The notes below the pieces were generated by a model. The model ran no database searches. It saw only the letters and a list, made by a program, of their open reading frames with translations, and was not told the origin of the DNA. Of a DNA stretch of 64,000 nt, positions 37,024 to 50,546 are shown piece by piece. The position numbers and the translations under genes were made by a program. Origin of the DNA: Trichoplax sp. H2 (Eukaryota > Placozoa > Uniplacotomia > Trichoplacea); NCBI GenBank assembly GCA_003344405.1, contig NOWV01000029.1, positions 1 to 64,000 on the forward strand, read 5' to 3'. Within the stretch, counting starts at the first letter, position 1, and every line of letters starts with the position of its first letter.

Positions 37024-39333
37024 ATCTTCTCGATGAATTAAGCTGATCGATGACTTGCTCCACAGAACGTAAATAAATTCTACTTTAGAATGGAGCTGCA
37101 GCCAGTTGCTGTAGTAACGCTGGGCATGGTCAACTTTAGTAGTAGCCTCTAGTACGTACTTCTGTACGTCTGTATAAATCGTTACCATTACACCAGTACT
37201 GTACTTAGCACAGTCAGGGACTTGGAAGACTAATACAGTCTTCCAAATCCCTAGTACAGTATAGTACAGTATAGTAGTTAAGACCTGCCTTGTACAGTAG
37301 TCCGTTTCCATGGCTAATCCGATAGAGTATATCTATGGCTCAGTAGCAGTCAGACAAGATGGTAGATGCCACACTAATTAGAGATGTTAGAAGGAGAAAC
37401 CAAAACCAATAAAATCAACTGTAACAGTAAAATATGCAGGCAGAAACACTAGCTTTGCATATAGTGTTGGCAGCGTCCATACGAGGCCATCAGAAATGGC
37501 TCAAAAATGGCCATTAGTACTTTAGTCCCTGGGCGAGGCCTTGTATTTTGACACGATTGACGAAAGTCATGTCACCACTAGGATAATTTCATTCAGCCTG
37601 GCCCTCTTAGTACGGTACCTGTCGTAGTGACACTATTTTTGCAGGCGATTGGCACTGATGAGAATACTCATGTACGCAGTACAATATTATACTGGAATAC
37701 CGTGTTTGAGTGTACTACCTGTGCTGAATCATTGGCTAGCATAAATAATGTCGCTATGCCAGCCTCTCGGACCGGACTGCTGGCGTGAGTCCACGGCCTA
37801 TCGCTATCAGGTGACATTATTTGTCTTTATTATCATACTGTATACTGTATGCTGCGTAGAATATCTAGCGCCCCTAGGTCAGAGATTATAATTTTGTTCG
37901 ATGAGTCGGTGACCTAGTCTGTACGTCTGTACTGTAGTCCGTAGTACAATCCACAGGCTAGATAGTCTATGCAAATTCTTGTAATCCACTCTAGTATATA
38001 TCCCACTGCTGTACGTACTGAATGCGTACGAATATTGATGGCCAGTACTCTAGCCGGATAGCATCGTTTCTTTTTAATTCCTCAGTAAAATTCAATGGCG
38101 GGTTTTCAAATCCACCCGCCATCAATCCACAATTAATGTCAACATTCAACTTGCTCTAGCCATTCTAACCGAGCCACAACCTAACCAAGGTAAATGACTT
38201 TTCCTATGCCCTGTAGAACAGATGATAATGACAGTCAATAGATTGTGAGAGCTCTAAGTTGTATTAATAACAAACTGACTGATCGATTACAAATTGCAAG
38301 ATCATTCGATAAGATCCAATGTATTGACTATCGCTTAATCATTTATTTTTAATTCTTTTAGCCTGGTAGACTTACATTTTAAAATTGAATCTTTTATCTT
38401 TAATAGTTGGATACGTATAGATAAATGTACTAGAGTTGAATACAGTTGTCCTTTTCTATTTCTTCTCTATATTAAAATGAACGAGTGTTGAAATAATTTT
38501 GGATCCAGGTACAACTCTGTAGATATGCAATCGATTAGCCCACTCACAAAATTAAAAACATCGTTTATTAGATTTACAGTCAAAGTAGATTTGACATTAA
38601 ATTTCTCAAATGAAACGATTGCATACATTATTGATGTATTGCAGGCTCTCACTTGAATTATTCTGACCGATAAAGAACATCCAATGCAAGATTAATTGGT
38701 ATTTGCAATTGTAACAATCCTATTGTAAACTGCACCAGCTCATCTTACAATACTACCTTGAGCTTGATTGGATTGGCTCAGGAAAGTCTGCCCAACTTTG
38801 TGGTATACAGTATACATTAAATTAAGAAGAAAATACATCGAAATCAAGGTGAGAGGATATCACATGTAATATTGCTAGAGTAGAAAGGCTTACAATAACA
38901 GTAGTAATGGAACGTTGAGCGATAAATAAAAAATAAATCTCAACTTCTGTCACCATATTATCATTCATTTCTCATCAAACTGCTTCTTTCAATAATGGTG
39001 TAATACAAGTACTGTACAATAGGATAATATTGTACAAATACATACATACTAATTCTATCTTAAAACAAATTTTGTCAACGTATGAAGTAAAGCTGGTACA
39101 ATGAAAAGGCAATACAGTACACTAAAGTTTATTTGAAGATAAATAACCGTTGTCTGTGTTACTGCACAGTAGTCGAGTTACTACAATCCATGTAGCAAAT
39201 AAGTTAGCAATTTGTAACAAATTATCCAAATTGTTAAAACACAATATTTAGAATTATTCAAATTCTAATTTTTATTCATTGTAAACTTGATCTCCAGTAA
39301 ACTGCTTATTCGTCTTGATAGTACATTACAATA
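37024..39333. other. Intergenic between CLPTM1L and the CEP192 region
   Basis: Includes a TACTGT/ACAGTA cluster (about 37176-37276) and comparatively GC-rich DNA to about 38100. A perfect 9-bp hairpin with arms ATGGCGGGT/ACCCGCCAT occupies 38095-38122. On the minus strand its first arm begins a ~40-codon frame (MAGGFENPPLNFTEELKRND...) that could be a first exon of an unknown gene. A minus-strand frame 38652-38467 is also open but unrecognised. No complete gene is supported. Confidence 0.35.
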
Positions 39334-39618
39334 CTAATGTAGCAAATGGACCACAATAACAACTATCTTCCCTTTATCATGCAGCCTTGTAAGATGATGA
39401 TTCGCTAACGTCAATTCTAACCAATTTACAGCCTTAAGCTGATTTACAGCAAATTCCTCAATACCGTTATGGCTACGTCTAATTATACGCAACCCATTAA
39501 CAACAGTCATGGACAAAGTCACTCGCCTAACAGTAACAAAAATCTTTATCAAACAAATGCTAAATCCGATACCACCAGAAAATATGATGATGGTAATAAG
39601 CGGAGAAATGTTTATCAT
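39334..39618 (-). CDS. Hypothetical small single-span membrane protein
   Basis: ATG-led frame of 94 codons. The first ~30 residues are strongly hydrophobic (MINISPLITIIIFSGGIG...), followed by a basic stretch (VRRVTLS, RIIRRSH) and a polar tail, as in a small type-III membrane protein. A donor-like GCT|gtaaatc sits after IEEF, so the frame might instead be a first exon of a longer gene. It lies about 250 bases from the first traced CEP192 exon in divergent orientation. No family is recognised; it could be chance. Confidence 0.35.
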   Translation of the reverse strand: MINISPLITIIIFSGGIGFSICLIKIFVTVRRVTLSMTVVNGLRIIRRSHNGIEEFAVNQLKAVNWLELTLANHHLTRLHDKGKIVVIVVHLLH

Positions 39619-39864
39619 ATCACTTGCTATAAACTAAATTAAATTAACTTCTCCCTTTGTATTTGTATTACTACATTTACATTATTAAATTTAGACTTAA
39701 CATTGTAAAATCGATTCTGTAATACTTTTAATCGCATAACTCATCTTATGGCAATATAGCTGCGTATACAAAAGTTCACTCTCATAATATAGGACTATAC
39801 TTTCGTTATTGATATGCTATATTACCTTAATATCAATATAAATACTGATTATTTTCTCTTCTAG

Positions 39865-42800
39865 TTAACTTATCCGATTTAGAACAGAAAATTAACGAAA
39901 ATATTGGAAGTATTCTTGGCAACAGCTATCGGTCGTCGATTATTCAGACATCCTTTGCTGATTTCCATTTGAACAGTCCCATAATATTTGGAAAGGAAGA
40001 AAGTCGATCAGACCAAATTTTAGGCAATTCTAAAAGATCACTCCATCAAATGAAGAAAAGACAGAAAAATTTAGACGATGATACCGAATTATCCGCTCTA
40101 AGACCTTCCATTTTGCCGTCAAGTTTGGATTTCTCCTTAAAAAGTACTACAGATGATTTAAGCAATTTGGGTAAGTTTTGAAATCTTTGCACCTAAAGTT
40201 CTAGTAATGACATACTCTTGGTAGATTAAGTAGTTAGCAGTTCTTTGAGTAATTATCTCTTGGTGACTATTTGATTATAATTGCCAGTAATACCGTTTAC
40301 ATTCTACCCTCCTTTGCTATCACCTACAGATATTAGAACTGATTTTGAAACTTTAAGTATGCAAGAAGGTAAAAGACAAGCGCATGAAGATAGCCATGAG
40401 AGTACTAATAACTTAAAGGAATACTTTACTCATCAGCATTCGTATGGCTTAACTGATACTAATATTGGTAACGATGCTGACGCTTCCAGTACATCTCTTA
40501 ATATTAGTACAAATATCCAAGGTATTAATCAATCTGATACATCCCAAAATACCAACGACAGAAATTCTAATACTAGTACCCCAACCTATCAACACACGTC
40601 CGGTCGACGAACTCCTCTATGGATTACTACTATGATGAAATCAGATCCTAACAGACCACCTTCAAGGCAAGCGATTGATTCTACTACTGTAGACTCTCAT
40701 GAGATCGATAATAATTCTAAACATAAAGATAACGTAGTAGAACAAGCTACGAAACTGTTAGAAACTACGCGACATTTTGTCAGTAATAATTTCAATATTG
40801 GACCATTAACTACAAATTCAAAATCCCTCGATCATGACAATCGTCGTAACAGTGGTTCGAATAAATTATTTGATGATAATATTAAAAGGTCTACGCTACC
40901 AACACCAGAGGTACATTACAATAATCTTAGCGATGAATTACAAAAGAAGGGACGTAAAAGAGATTATGCTAAATCTATAGGATCTGCTAGTATCGCTGTA
41001 GATGGAGAAGCGTTCATTAATCAAATAAAAACTAATATACACTTAGAGGATGGCGCAGAAACCGGTCAAACCCCCGATAACAATCAATCCAAGACCTCAG
41101 GTGGTATCTCATCCAGTGCATTTAACGGCCCTAGAACAATATTAAAAAATAACGCTAAATTGACTCAAAATAGTATGAGCAACGAAGACGAAAATTTAGG
41201 AACACCAAAGCTACTACTAAAATATACCACTCCATCCGTTGGTAAACCTCCGGTAAATTTTAATGATAAACAAATGTCATGGGAAGCGGTCAGCGAATTT
41301 GATCCACTTGTTAATGAACCAGACTCTATTCATAGTCAGCTAGCTTCAGTTGGCGGCAACTTATCCTTAGACACTATCCTATGGCCTGATACAACACCTA
41401 AAATTGATAAAACATCCAAAGTGATATTATCCCAGGAAAATAAAACCGAAAAAGTTGGTATTCCGTCAGAAAGTAAAGAGTTAAACAGTGTAGCTGAATC
41501 TATTGCATTTAATCAACAGCTAGAGAACGTTACCTCCGTATTAAATACTATCGAAATTCCCAACAGGAACATAAAAATAGAAAATACAAGTCTTGATAAT
41601 TCAATGCATCGTAGCACTAAAACTAACGAGTTGCCTCCAGATTTTTCAGTTGATACCAACAATAAAGACGTTGTTAGTACTGTTCCTAAGATCACTCAAG
41701 ATTCGAAAATTGAAGTTTCGTTGGTAGATCAACGTACTCTTCGTGATACTAACGATCCGACATCAACTAAGCAAACAAATGATAACTCGGATCAAACAAC
41801 AGGCTATCTTTCATTAGAGGAGCAGATTAAGGCTAAAATTGATATGCTCAATAATTTAGAAATAAGTTGGAGATCAAGCCTTCCAAATCAAGATGATATT
41901 TTTAAGGAATCACAATTTGCAAATGATATTACTAATCCTTTCGATACGGATACGGGATCAGCAGTATTTCATACTCCTATTGGAGTAAATATCACTCTTA
42001 GCAATGAAGAATTTGGACTACAAACTGAAAATTTGGAAGAAATATTAAACAAGGAGGAAGCCAAGCTTGCTGCAGAACACGCAAGTAACGACACAGTACA
42101 CGGAAGCGAAACCGAGCTTATAAATGAAAACAATTTATCTCTCATTAACGCTAACATATCTAACTATCAAGGTGAAGATAATAAATTTTCTCCGAATACA
42201 TACTTCAACCTAAAAACAGAACCTTTGGGCAACCTAACCGGAAAAGTAGATAGGCAATCCGAACGTCCGTTGTTTGGAATTGATCATGATATCGTAACTC
42301 CTCCTGCTGCACCCCCTGCAACTTTGCTGTCAGGCAGTGGTAAGCGTTCACTTTCATCAAAGGAAAATTTAGACGGTACAATTCATTTGGCCTCAAAAAC
42401 CATTCCTGCTAATAGCGAAAACGACGTAAAAGCCGCTACAGTTAATAAAATGACATTGGAACCCTTTGATGGTGATTTAGATTCGAATATATCAGAAATA
42501 GATTTTCAACAAAGAATTGATGAGAAGAAATTAATAGATAAAATCGATAAATTTCTCACTGGCGATTCGATCATGCTAGACACGGAAATAATAAATGCTA
42601 AACAGCACGCCAACTACAAAGATGTAGCGGATGAGCTGCACGCAATAGAACATTTTGATGATGGAATGCTTGATTATAAAGAATTCGTAAATGCAACGTC
42701 CGGAAAACCTATTACGTATGATCCTTCGAAATCAGAACTACTAGTTGATAGAACATACGAGCATTATGGAAATAAGCAGATTGATTCATCACAACTATTG

Positions 42801-45800
42801 ATGACCTCTGGTCATAGTAAGTTTGACAAAAAAGTAAATTTAGATTTCAATAACCATAGACATGAGAAAAATCTAGGTAACGGCATCAGCAACAATGATA
42901 AATATGTAATTACGAGGGAACAGTCCGTACACAATAACGAGAACAGGCATGAAACCTTAAACACCTTAGGTAAAAATATAAAAGTTACTTAAATATGTAA
43001 AAGAAATAATTCAACTATTTATTTGCTTTTTGAACACTTACTAATCTCTTTAAAAGCGCAATTCCATATAGCAAATAATTTCAATCTGATGCTAATCTTA
43101 TATCAACCGAGGCACAGATTGATTGAACCAAAAATTTTCTTAGTTTTATTTCATCTATCAAAATTTATAATCCTATAGGCTCAAGGATCGATGAAATATT
43201 AAGATCAGGTGGTAGAATATCGCCTGCGTATGATAAGCGAATTAGCAGCGTTGATAAAACCAAGGATCAGCATTCATACGGCGATTACCCACCGACGTCT
43301 CTAGAAAACTCAAATTTTGCAATATGGAAGAACAAAGTAAGAAGTATACTAAATGATCATGATGCAGAACTACATAATGCACATGATACAATTGTGCGAG
43401 TAATTCCTTCTCCGAGAACAAAGCCAGAAAGTAGTACATCGCAAGATGTTACGCAAAATAGTAATTTATATCCGGAGGTGGTGGCACCGTCTACGTTATA
43501 TTTTCCTAAACCTTGTTGCATTGGATTTCGTGCTGTCACTAATCTTACCGTACATAATGTCAACAAACTGTGGGTACAATGCATCTTATCGTTATCATAC
43601 CAAACTTTAAATGGCCAAGACTATTCTCAATCAGTGTTCGAAGTTAAAGATAGAATTATACTCAGGCCTAATGGAGATGAACAGATGGAGGTTGAACTCC
43701 GGCTTCTTTATATACTAGCTACCTAAAAATTTAAAATTTTGTAAGAACATTTTATAATTTATTACATATTTAATTAGGTTAATTTTAGACCTACAAACGA
43801 AGGAGTTCACGTTGGGCAATTTAGGTTATATTATGCATTAGCAACAGAACCTAAAACTGATTTTAGAAGCTGGCCGTTTGTTGATGTACAAACACACGGC
43901 AAAGCTGAGTATCCGCGACTGGAGGTAATTCACATTAATACATATGGGCAAAAATTGTAAGTAGAAAATAGCTTCTATCTTACCAGCATCGAAAATGAAA
44001 TCTTTTTTTAATGTATCATAGATTACTTCCAAAGATCTTTCAAACAACTCCTTGGATTTTAAAGTTGTAGCAGTAGATAGCCGTAAATCTATACCAATAA
44101 ACATTGTCAATAAAGGAACTACGGAGATACCACTCCGTTTAACAATTGTTGCTGTAAGATGCACTATGCCGTACAAAATTATTGGTGTTAAATATCTGAA
44201 TTATTAATAATTCACCGTCTTATATGATATATAGTCTCCGTCCAATTCTGGATACTTTACCTTGGGATTGAACCATTTGCCTGAAAGGATAATCAATGTT
44301 GAAGAATTGAGTCAGCCTGGTACCACCGTTCTTAGTGTCTTGATTCCCAAACAATACGGCACTCAGGTATAAAGTTACATTCCATTTCACGTAACAGTAG
44401 GGTGATGCGCTTTTTTAATTTAAAAAATATCTTTTATTTTAAACACATTTGTTACTTCATGAAACGCCCAAGTCTAATGCCATGGATTACCAAACGATCT
44501 GGGTCCATTTTACTGCTCCTAGATGGCATAGTGGTAATTATAATTGTCAAAAATTTTAATACCGATGACGTATATATTCCGCTAGCCATCGTAATTATAA
44601 GAGATTTTCTAATATTTTACAAAGGCGAATTATCTCCCTATGAAGAGTTCTACGCGCGAATAAGTTGCAAACTGGACAGTAACTTTAATGGTATGCTTTA
44701 ACATATCAGTTTCACACTAAAGCGATTTGATCTATTAGCGCCTTTATAGAATCATTAGTATACTATTAACTAATCCTACTATTTTCCTACAATAGACCTG
44801 GAATCAACTACATGCTTTCCATCTTTAGAAGTGAAAGCTCGTATTGGAATACCAAGACTGCATGTACCTCGCAGTTTACAAGTTAGTGTACAACGCTTGC
44901 TGTAATAAATTAGCTTATACGACTATTATATTGCATATGTTTAAGTCTTTTGTAAAATCAATTTTTCTGTCGATCACCAATCATTCTCATAAATTTTTAT
45001 CAACATAAATTATGCAGAATATCAATCTTAGTTGCCCAATTGGTCAACAGGATAGTATTGAAGTACCACTAATGAACGCCGGTAGCATCAATAGCAACGT
45101 AGCAATAGCAGTTGATGGATACCGAGATTCATTTACGGCTATACCGAAATCATTGCATTTAGACACAGGAGAGGTAACTCGTAATTTAGATATTTTTATT
45201 TAATTTAAATGGCGTTAATATTTTTTGCAAATTTCTGTTGCAGACAAAGTGCATTAGGATTACATTTTCTCCTACATCATACGTTCGTAGAATCGAAGGG
45301 TAACTTTAAAATCATACACTGCCTTGTTTAAATGCCTTTTGATTTAACTGACCTTACGCTTTAATGAAATTACAGTCGTCTCATTTTGCATTGCCAACCT
45401 TTTGGTCCTGACTATGAGCTTAACCTCTCCGGCTACACTCTGAAGAAACGAACGGATTCTGAGCAAATTAATATTCAACCTAGCAATACAAAGTCGGTAT
45501 CGACTTCGTCTTCTTTATTTAAGATAAATTTTCAAATCATAACAAGCCCCTAGTTGTTTTCACCTAAAGCTTAATTCATCCTTTAACTATCCTAGCTTTC
45601 TATTATGTAACAAGTCATTAGTAGATTGGGGTTGTGTCAACCTTCAGCAAACTAAGTGAGTTCTGATGTGTTTCATTGATTTTTACTATTCGATGTGTTA
45701 GTAAATACTCATAAGTTATGTCCGATGTGCAGGGAGCAGATTTTATCGCTGCGTAATTCGTCTGATTCCAGTTTAAGATTGAAGATGACTATCAAAGATG

Positions 45801-48800
45801 AACAATATTTCGCTGTATGGCTTGTGCTATTTGTTCCTTAAGATCTAGGCTGCAATCTATTAAAATGTATTAATATTAAAATTGAAACTTATTAATGCCT
45901 TTAATAGCTACGAAATTCTATCACATATGAGAATTATGGCTCAAAGGACCCTTATTTCAGCATTAAACCGAAGGTTATTGTCACTATAACAATATCATAT
46001 TAAACTTTATCAATCACACTAAATACTTTATTGTGACGTTCTTACATAAACTTAATTTCGATCAAAATTTTTGTAAATGACTAATGGCATTCACAGGAGA
46101 ACTATCATGTACGCATAGCATTTATTCCAAATGCTATTAAATTTTTCCGATCAGAATTGTTAATTACCTGCATGGAATCAAATACTGATTATCAGGTATA
46201 GTGTTGCTATTCGAAAGCCAACATTACATTCATTAGATTTTTTACCAATGCTAACTGCGTCTCATTTTACTAAATTAAAAACATCTAGATTCCTCTTCAA
46301 GGCTATGGTGGAACGTCTCAAATCGGTTTACTTGGTGTGCGCGAATTAGCTGATGGCTACTTTGCGAAATTGGACGAGGTAATGTAGATTCGAAAGGAAG
46401 ATATACTGTCATTTCAATTTCTACAAATCGCATGCTTATTATTAGTACACAATATAGATTGTAACGCTTTATGTTTTTTTATATTAGCTTAGCGCTAATA
46501 GGTTAAGTGTTGTTAGATTTACAATTACCAATACTGGTGATCGAGCTGCTTTCGTAAAACTCATCGGCTACGACGGTAAGTTAATTGTGCAAGACCATAT
46601 TAGAACATACGAGTATAATTTCTGTACCATGTTTAAACGATTCATTCTTAACCGACTCTTCATTAGATGAACAAAAAACTAGAATTAGCGGCCTCGATAG
46701 ATTAGTTATCATACCAGATGAATTTGTCATAGCAGATAATGCTGAAAAGGTAACCATATTGATCTAAAATACTTATATGCATAATACTTGTATTTGTCGC
46801 AATTACGGTAAGATTTTATCAACCGGCGCAGCTTATGACTTTGATATTCATTTTTTTTATTAGACTTTTATAGTTGCAATACTTTCTATCACTAAGTTAC
46901 GTTATATTTTTATAGAATATTGTTGTAAGATTTACTCCAAATCCTGAAGACATTGCAAGATGTAAACGTGGTATAACTTTGATGACAACAATTGTAGCTT
47001 ACACTGGAGATGAGATTTGTAGACAGCGGTACATCAGGTATAGAAAGTATGACCATTTTAGTGTGAAAGCATTTTACAACTATGTATCGGTGGCAAAGTA
47101 TGCTATCATTTGAGATTCAGTAATGGAGTTTCAATTTATCGCCGCACATCTGCAATTTTTAGATGCATAAGTTTATCTAAGAATCTTGTCGAGAGTACGG
47201 AGAATGCAAACGATCAGAATTTTATTGCAACATTCAACAAAAACTATCAGGGGGAACGCCAGACTGACGGTAATTTTACTTATCGGGCGATATTGCATAT
47301 TTTAATAATTTAAGCTCCTATTAAACTATCTTGCATGTCTGATTTAGAAATAAGTGAATATGATGTGGCCGTAAACGACTACAATATCTCCAAATTAAAC
47401 CTTCAAGAAAAAGCTATTTCTCTGATCGCATCTTCAACAGTAGGCGATGATTACATCTCAAAATTTCACAGTATAAGTAATTTGTCAAGCAAACAATCGA
47501 GTGAACCTGAAATATCACTACAAAACATCAATCCCGTAAATCAACCTTCTGTAATGGCAAAACAAAATACCAATCCTGTAAGCCAACCCTCGCCAAGTAT
47601 AGAGAAGATAAAACATGTAGGAAAACTTACGTGAATTTTTAGCGGTTTTCTTTGGTATAACACTTAAAATTTCATTCTCCCTCCCGCATTGTAGGATGCT
47701 ATACCAGAAACAGTCAGTCTAGAAGAAAAGATTCTGAGTGCAGAGAAAGACGACTTATTGATGCAACAGAATGAAAGTAGGCTTTCTTTTAACTTACACT
47801 AGATCAATACATATCAATACGTCACATTGTTGTATGTAATAAAATTAAATCATCTCTTGATGGATCACAATAATGATAGAATCAAGCTGGACGTTGGATC
47901 CGGAACAAATTATTTTAACAGCTCCAACTGTCGGTAAATAAGCTATTTTTACCTAATATAAGATTTGAATCGTTCATGTAAAATTCAATTTACTATCTTC
48001 TGATTTAATTAAATTTTTAGATAATTTTAAAAATATTGCAAGACTGCAAATGGCAAATCTTTCCAATCGTACTTTAAAGTAATTTTGCGTGTATTGCATA
48101 ATATCAAAGAGTAGCATACAAATACCGAATACCTAATTGATGAAGTTGCTAATATTACTAATTAACAATGTTTAAAATTAGATATGAAATGATATGGCCT
48201 GCACATTATTTAACAGTTACTCCAGAAAGTGGAACTATATCTCCAAAGTGGGTCATAAATTACACTTCCAAAATAGTATTTTAAATTCAAAACTCTTTGA
48301 TTAAATAAATTCTTTCGTGCTCCAATACCAAATTCGAAACTTTCTATCGATTTTCTACAGAAGCCATTTGATGATCTTAGTGAGCACACGACCATCCTTA
48401 GCTACTACAACATTTGATTTACCTTGGTGTGGAATTTTATATGTTGTATGTGATGGCGCTCAAAAGGTATTCTAATATTAAAAATTTAAGCGTATATTGG
48501 CCAACTCTTGCAAGATGCTTTTCATTTACATGATCTTAATACGTGAGCAATCTGTGAATTAGTGTAAATATACTAGTTTTAAGTAAAGAATATTTTCTAC
48601 TCGTAGGCCATTCGAATCCAAATCCGAGAAACCACTAATATTTCTCTTGACGATGAGAAAATGTCTACTAGGCCACCTATTAGTGGCCGCCGAACAAAAT
48701 TTGGCATCGTACATAATGAAAAAAATACCACCACGGTAGCTGACAGAGTTTTAGATTTTCCAAACACGATCATCGGCAATGTATCCGGTAATATTGTTAA

Positions 48801-50193
48801 TATCGTTTAAAATTCAGTTACAGAAATCTAGCCGATACTTTGACTAATATTTCATTTTTCGCTTTCTTAGAGACCAATTTTCACATCAGTAATTCTTCTA
48901 CTATTCCTTTAAAATGGAACTTAACCTCACTGACTCCTGCATATATTAAGGTTAGATCAAGATGACCGGACGCATCTTTCACTAGCTACAGCCACGAGTT
49001 TGACATGCAGCATATTAAACATTATTATATCTAGGAGAATAAGACAGAGGAAGTTTATCGAACTGGCCATACGGCTTTTAACTTCAGTAATATCTATGGC
49101 ATATTAGACCGACACGATTCTATCACAGTAAAATGAATGCTATTACTTAGCAAACTTTTTTAATCGATATCTATATATTACCCAATATTTCTCTATTATC
49201 TTATGGAACCGCACTTTATCCATATAGGTGAAAGTCAGATTTGCGCCTAACGAGATTGGTTGCTATTCCCAATTTTGGGATTTGGAGGTAAAAGAAATTA
49301 TGAGTGAACTGAGCCACAGTAGCTACTTGATATACTCATCGTCTGATAGTATTTTTAATGTTTATAGTCTGACCTAATCTTTAATGATACCTTTAGACTC
49401 AGCCTAGGGAATTCACTGGTATTTCTGAAAAACCCACGAAAACTAGAGTTCACTTGAAGGGAGAGGTATTAAAAATGATGCGGGTGCTTTTCACAGTGGT
49501 TTATTGGCTAGTACTTTATTTGCTATTATATATCGCTTTAGTGTATCAGAAGGATCAAAGAAAGGAAAATATCATTACGATATCGAGATTACCTAAAAAG
49601 TGATGATGCGAAGGTTTCTTCAGAATCTATTAAGCTCAATCAAGAGCAAATTCTGACTACTATCCAGCAAAAGCAAGACGAGCCTACAAGGGATATGAAA
49701 GAAACATTGAATGATGAGAAAAGCAGTGAATCTCACAAGCGAAAAAATATATATTTTAAGGAAGAAAAGGTAGTATTCCCGAAAACTCTTATTGGTAAAT
49801 CATCAACCATCAAAGTAAAATTATGTAACAGTGCAAAAGTACCACATATTGTAAGTATTAATCAAGTATCATTCGTATCTCGTTAAGTAATACTATAAAT
49901 TGTGTATTACATTTTCCATTTTAATTGCTAGGTAACGGTTCTCACTCCGCCGATTCCCTTTTCTGTCAGACACCACTCCTTCACTATTAAGTATGGTTTC
50001 AAATGTCGATTTATTTCTATTATCACTTCTGTCCTAATACAGTTGCTATTATTTTATTTCTAGACCTAGACACTATATAAGACTACCCATTACTTATGCC
50101 CCTACAAGAGCTAATTCTGAATCAAAGTGCTTTTTGGTCATCACAACAGCCTCAAATGAAACTGTTAATCTACAGTTATTTGGGTCTGCCTGA
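39865..50193 (+). CDS. CEP192: Centrosomal protein CEP192/SPD-2 (first few residues missing)
   Basis: Scaffold of centrioles and pericentriolar material that recruits Aurora A and Polo-type kinases. Thirty-five exons join without frame break: 39865-40170, 40288-42969, 43179-43690, 43778-43924, 44022-44153, 44235-44366, 44473-44533, 44586-44690, 44796-44881, 45018-45173, 45244-45299, 45376-45492, 45596-45655, 45733-45814, 45908-45973, 46097-46195, 46289-46378, 46488-46575, 46667-46749, 46916-47037, 47121-47269, 47315-47616, 47695-47776, 47880-47933, 48021-48078, 48182-48247, 48361-48466, 48607-48787, 48871-48950, 49035-49127, 49228-49287, 49397-49465, 49542-49850, 49932-49990, 50064-50193. About 2,325 residues. 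The N-terminal ~1,000 are polar, Asn/Ser/Asp-rich and disordered-looking, mostly in one 2.7-kb exon. The rest is a chain of ASH/PapD-like beta domains with human-like motifs: FPKPCCIGFRAV, LHVPRSLQ, QPFGPDYEL, GYGGTS, NTGDRAAFVKLIGY, WPAHYLTVTPESG, LPWCGILYVVCDGAQK. The first exon, probably little more than Met, is not found. Confidence 0.95.
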
Positions 50194-50218
50194 TAAAATT
50201 TTAATTACAACCCATATA

Positions 50219-50526
50219 AATTATATCACCAACCGGAAAAAATTTTTAACTACGTAAGTTTCCGATAGACTAGCATTCCTATCGATGATCTATGCTAAAG
50301 CATTTTTGTTTTATTGTAGTACTGCTTCAGTATATGTAAAATAATAGCTGTCTACCGCAAAACTTTTTTCGATAGTAGAATAATATCACAGTAATATAAT
50401 ATTTAAGTTATATATGATATGTATTTTTTTCTGTTTGTAAGGTATATGATATAGTATACTTTATATCAATAGTCGATATTATAGCGGTTTGGTACTCAAA
50501 ATTATATCTCTTTCCTGACAAGATCT
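50219..50526. repeat. Duplicate A1 (copy at 51295-51606)
   Basis: Almost identical to 51295-51606. Differences are isolated substitutions (AACTACG/AACTATG, TCGAT/TCAAT) and a short AACTTA-type insertion in the second copy. The level and kind of difference fit two alleles of one locus placed in tandem by the assembler. Confidence 0.85.
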
Positions 50527-50546
50527 NNNNNNNNNNNNNNNNNNNN
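50527..50546. other. Assembly gap (20 N)
   Basis: Run of 20 undetermined bases between duplicate A1 and duplicate B1. Confidence 1.

Noticed and set aside
41513-42396. Minus-strand open frames across the long CEP192 exon (41695-41513, 42157-41969, 42396-42205)
   Set aside because: Shadows of the plus-strand coding frame.
43242-44176. Minus-strand open frames 43439-43242, 43584-43357 and 44176-43838
   Set aside because: Antisense to conserved CEP192 exons, with no independent support.
44402-44701. Continuous 99-codon frame as one CEP192 exon
   Set aside because: Only its 3' part (44586-44690) matches CEP192. The 5' part is out of frame with the conserved exon 44473-44533, so the block is split by a short intron.
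46576-46603. A 28-nt CEP192 intron with acceptor ATATTAG
   Set aside because: The frame and phase would fit, but the acceptor at 46666 has a far better pyrimidine tract and yields GYD-DEQKTRIS, which matches the family (human GFKDSQKK) better. The longer 91-nt intron was used.
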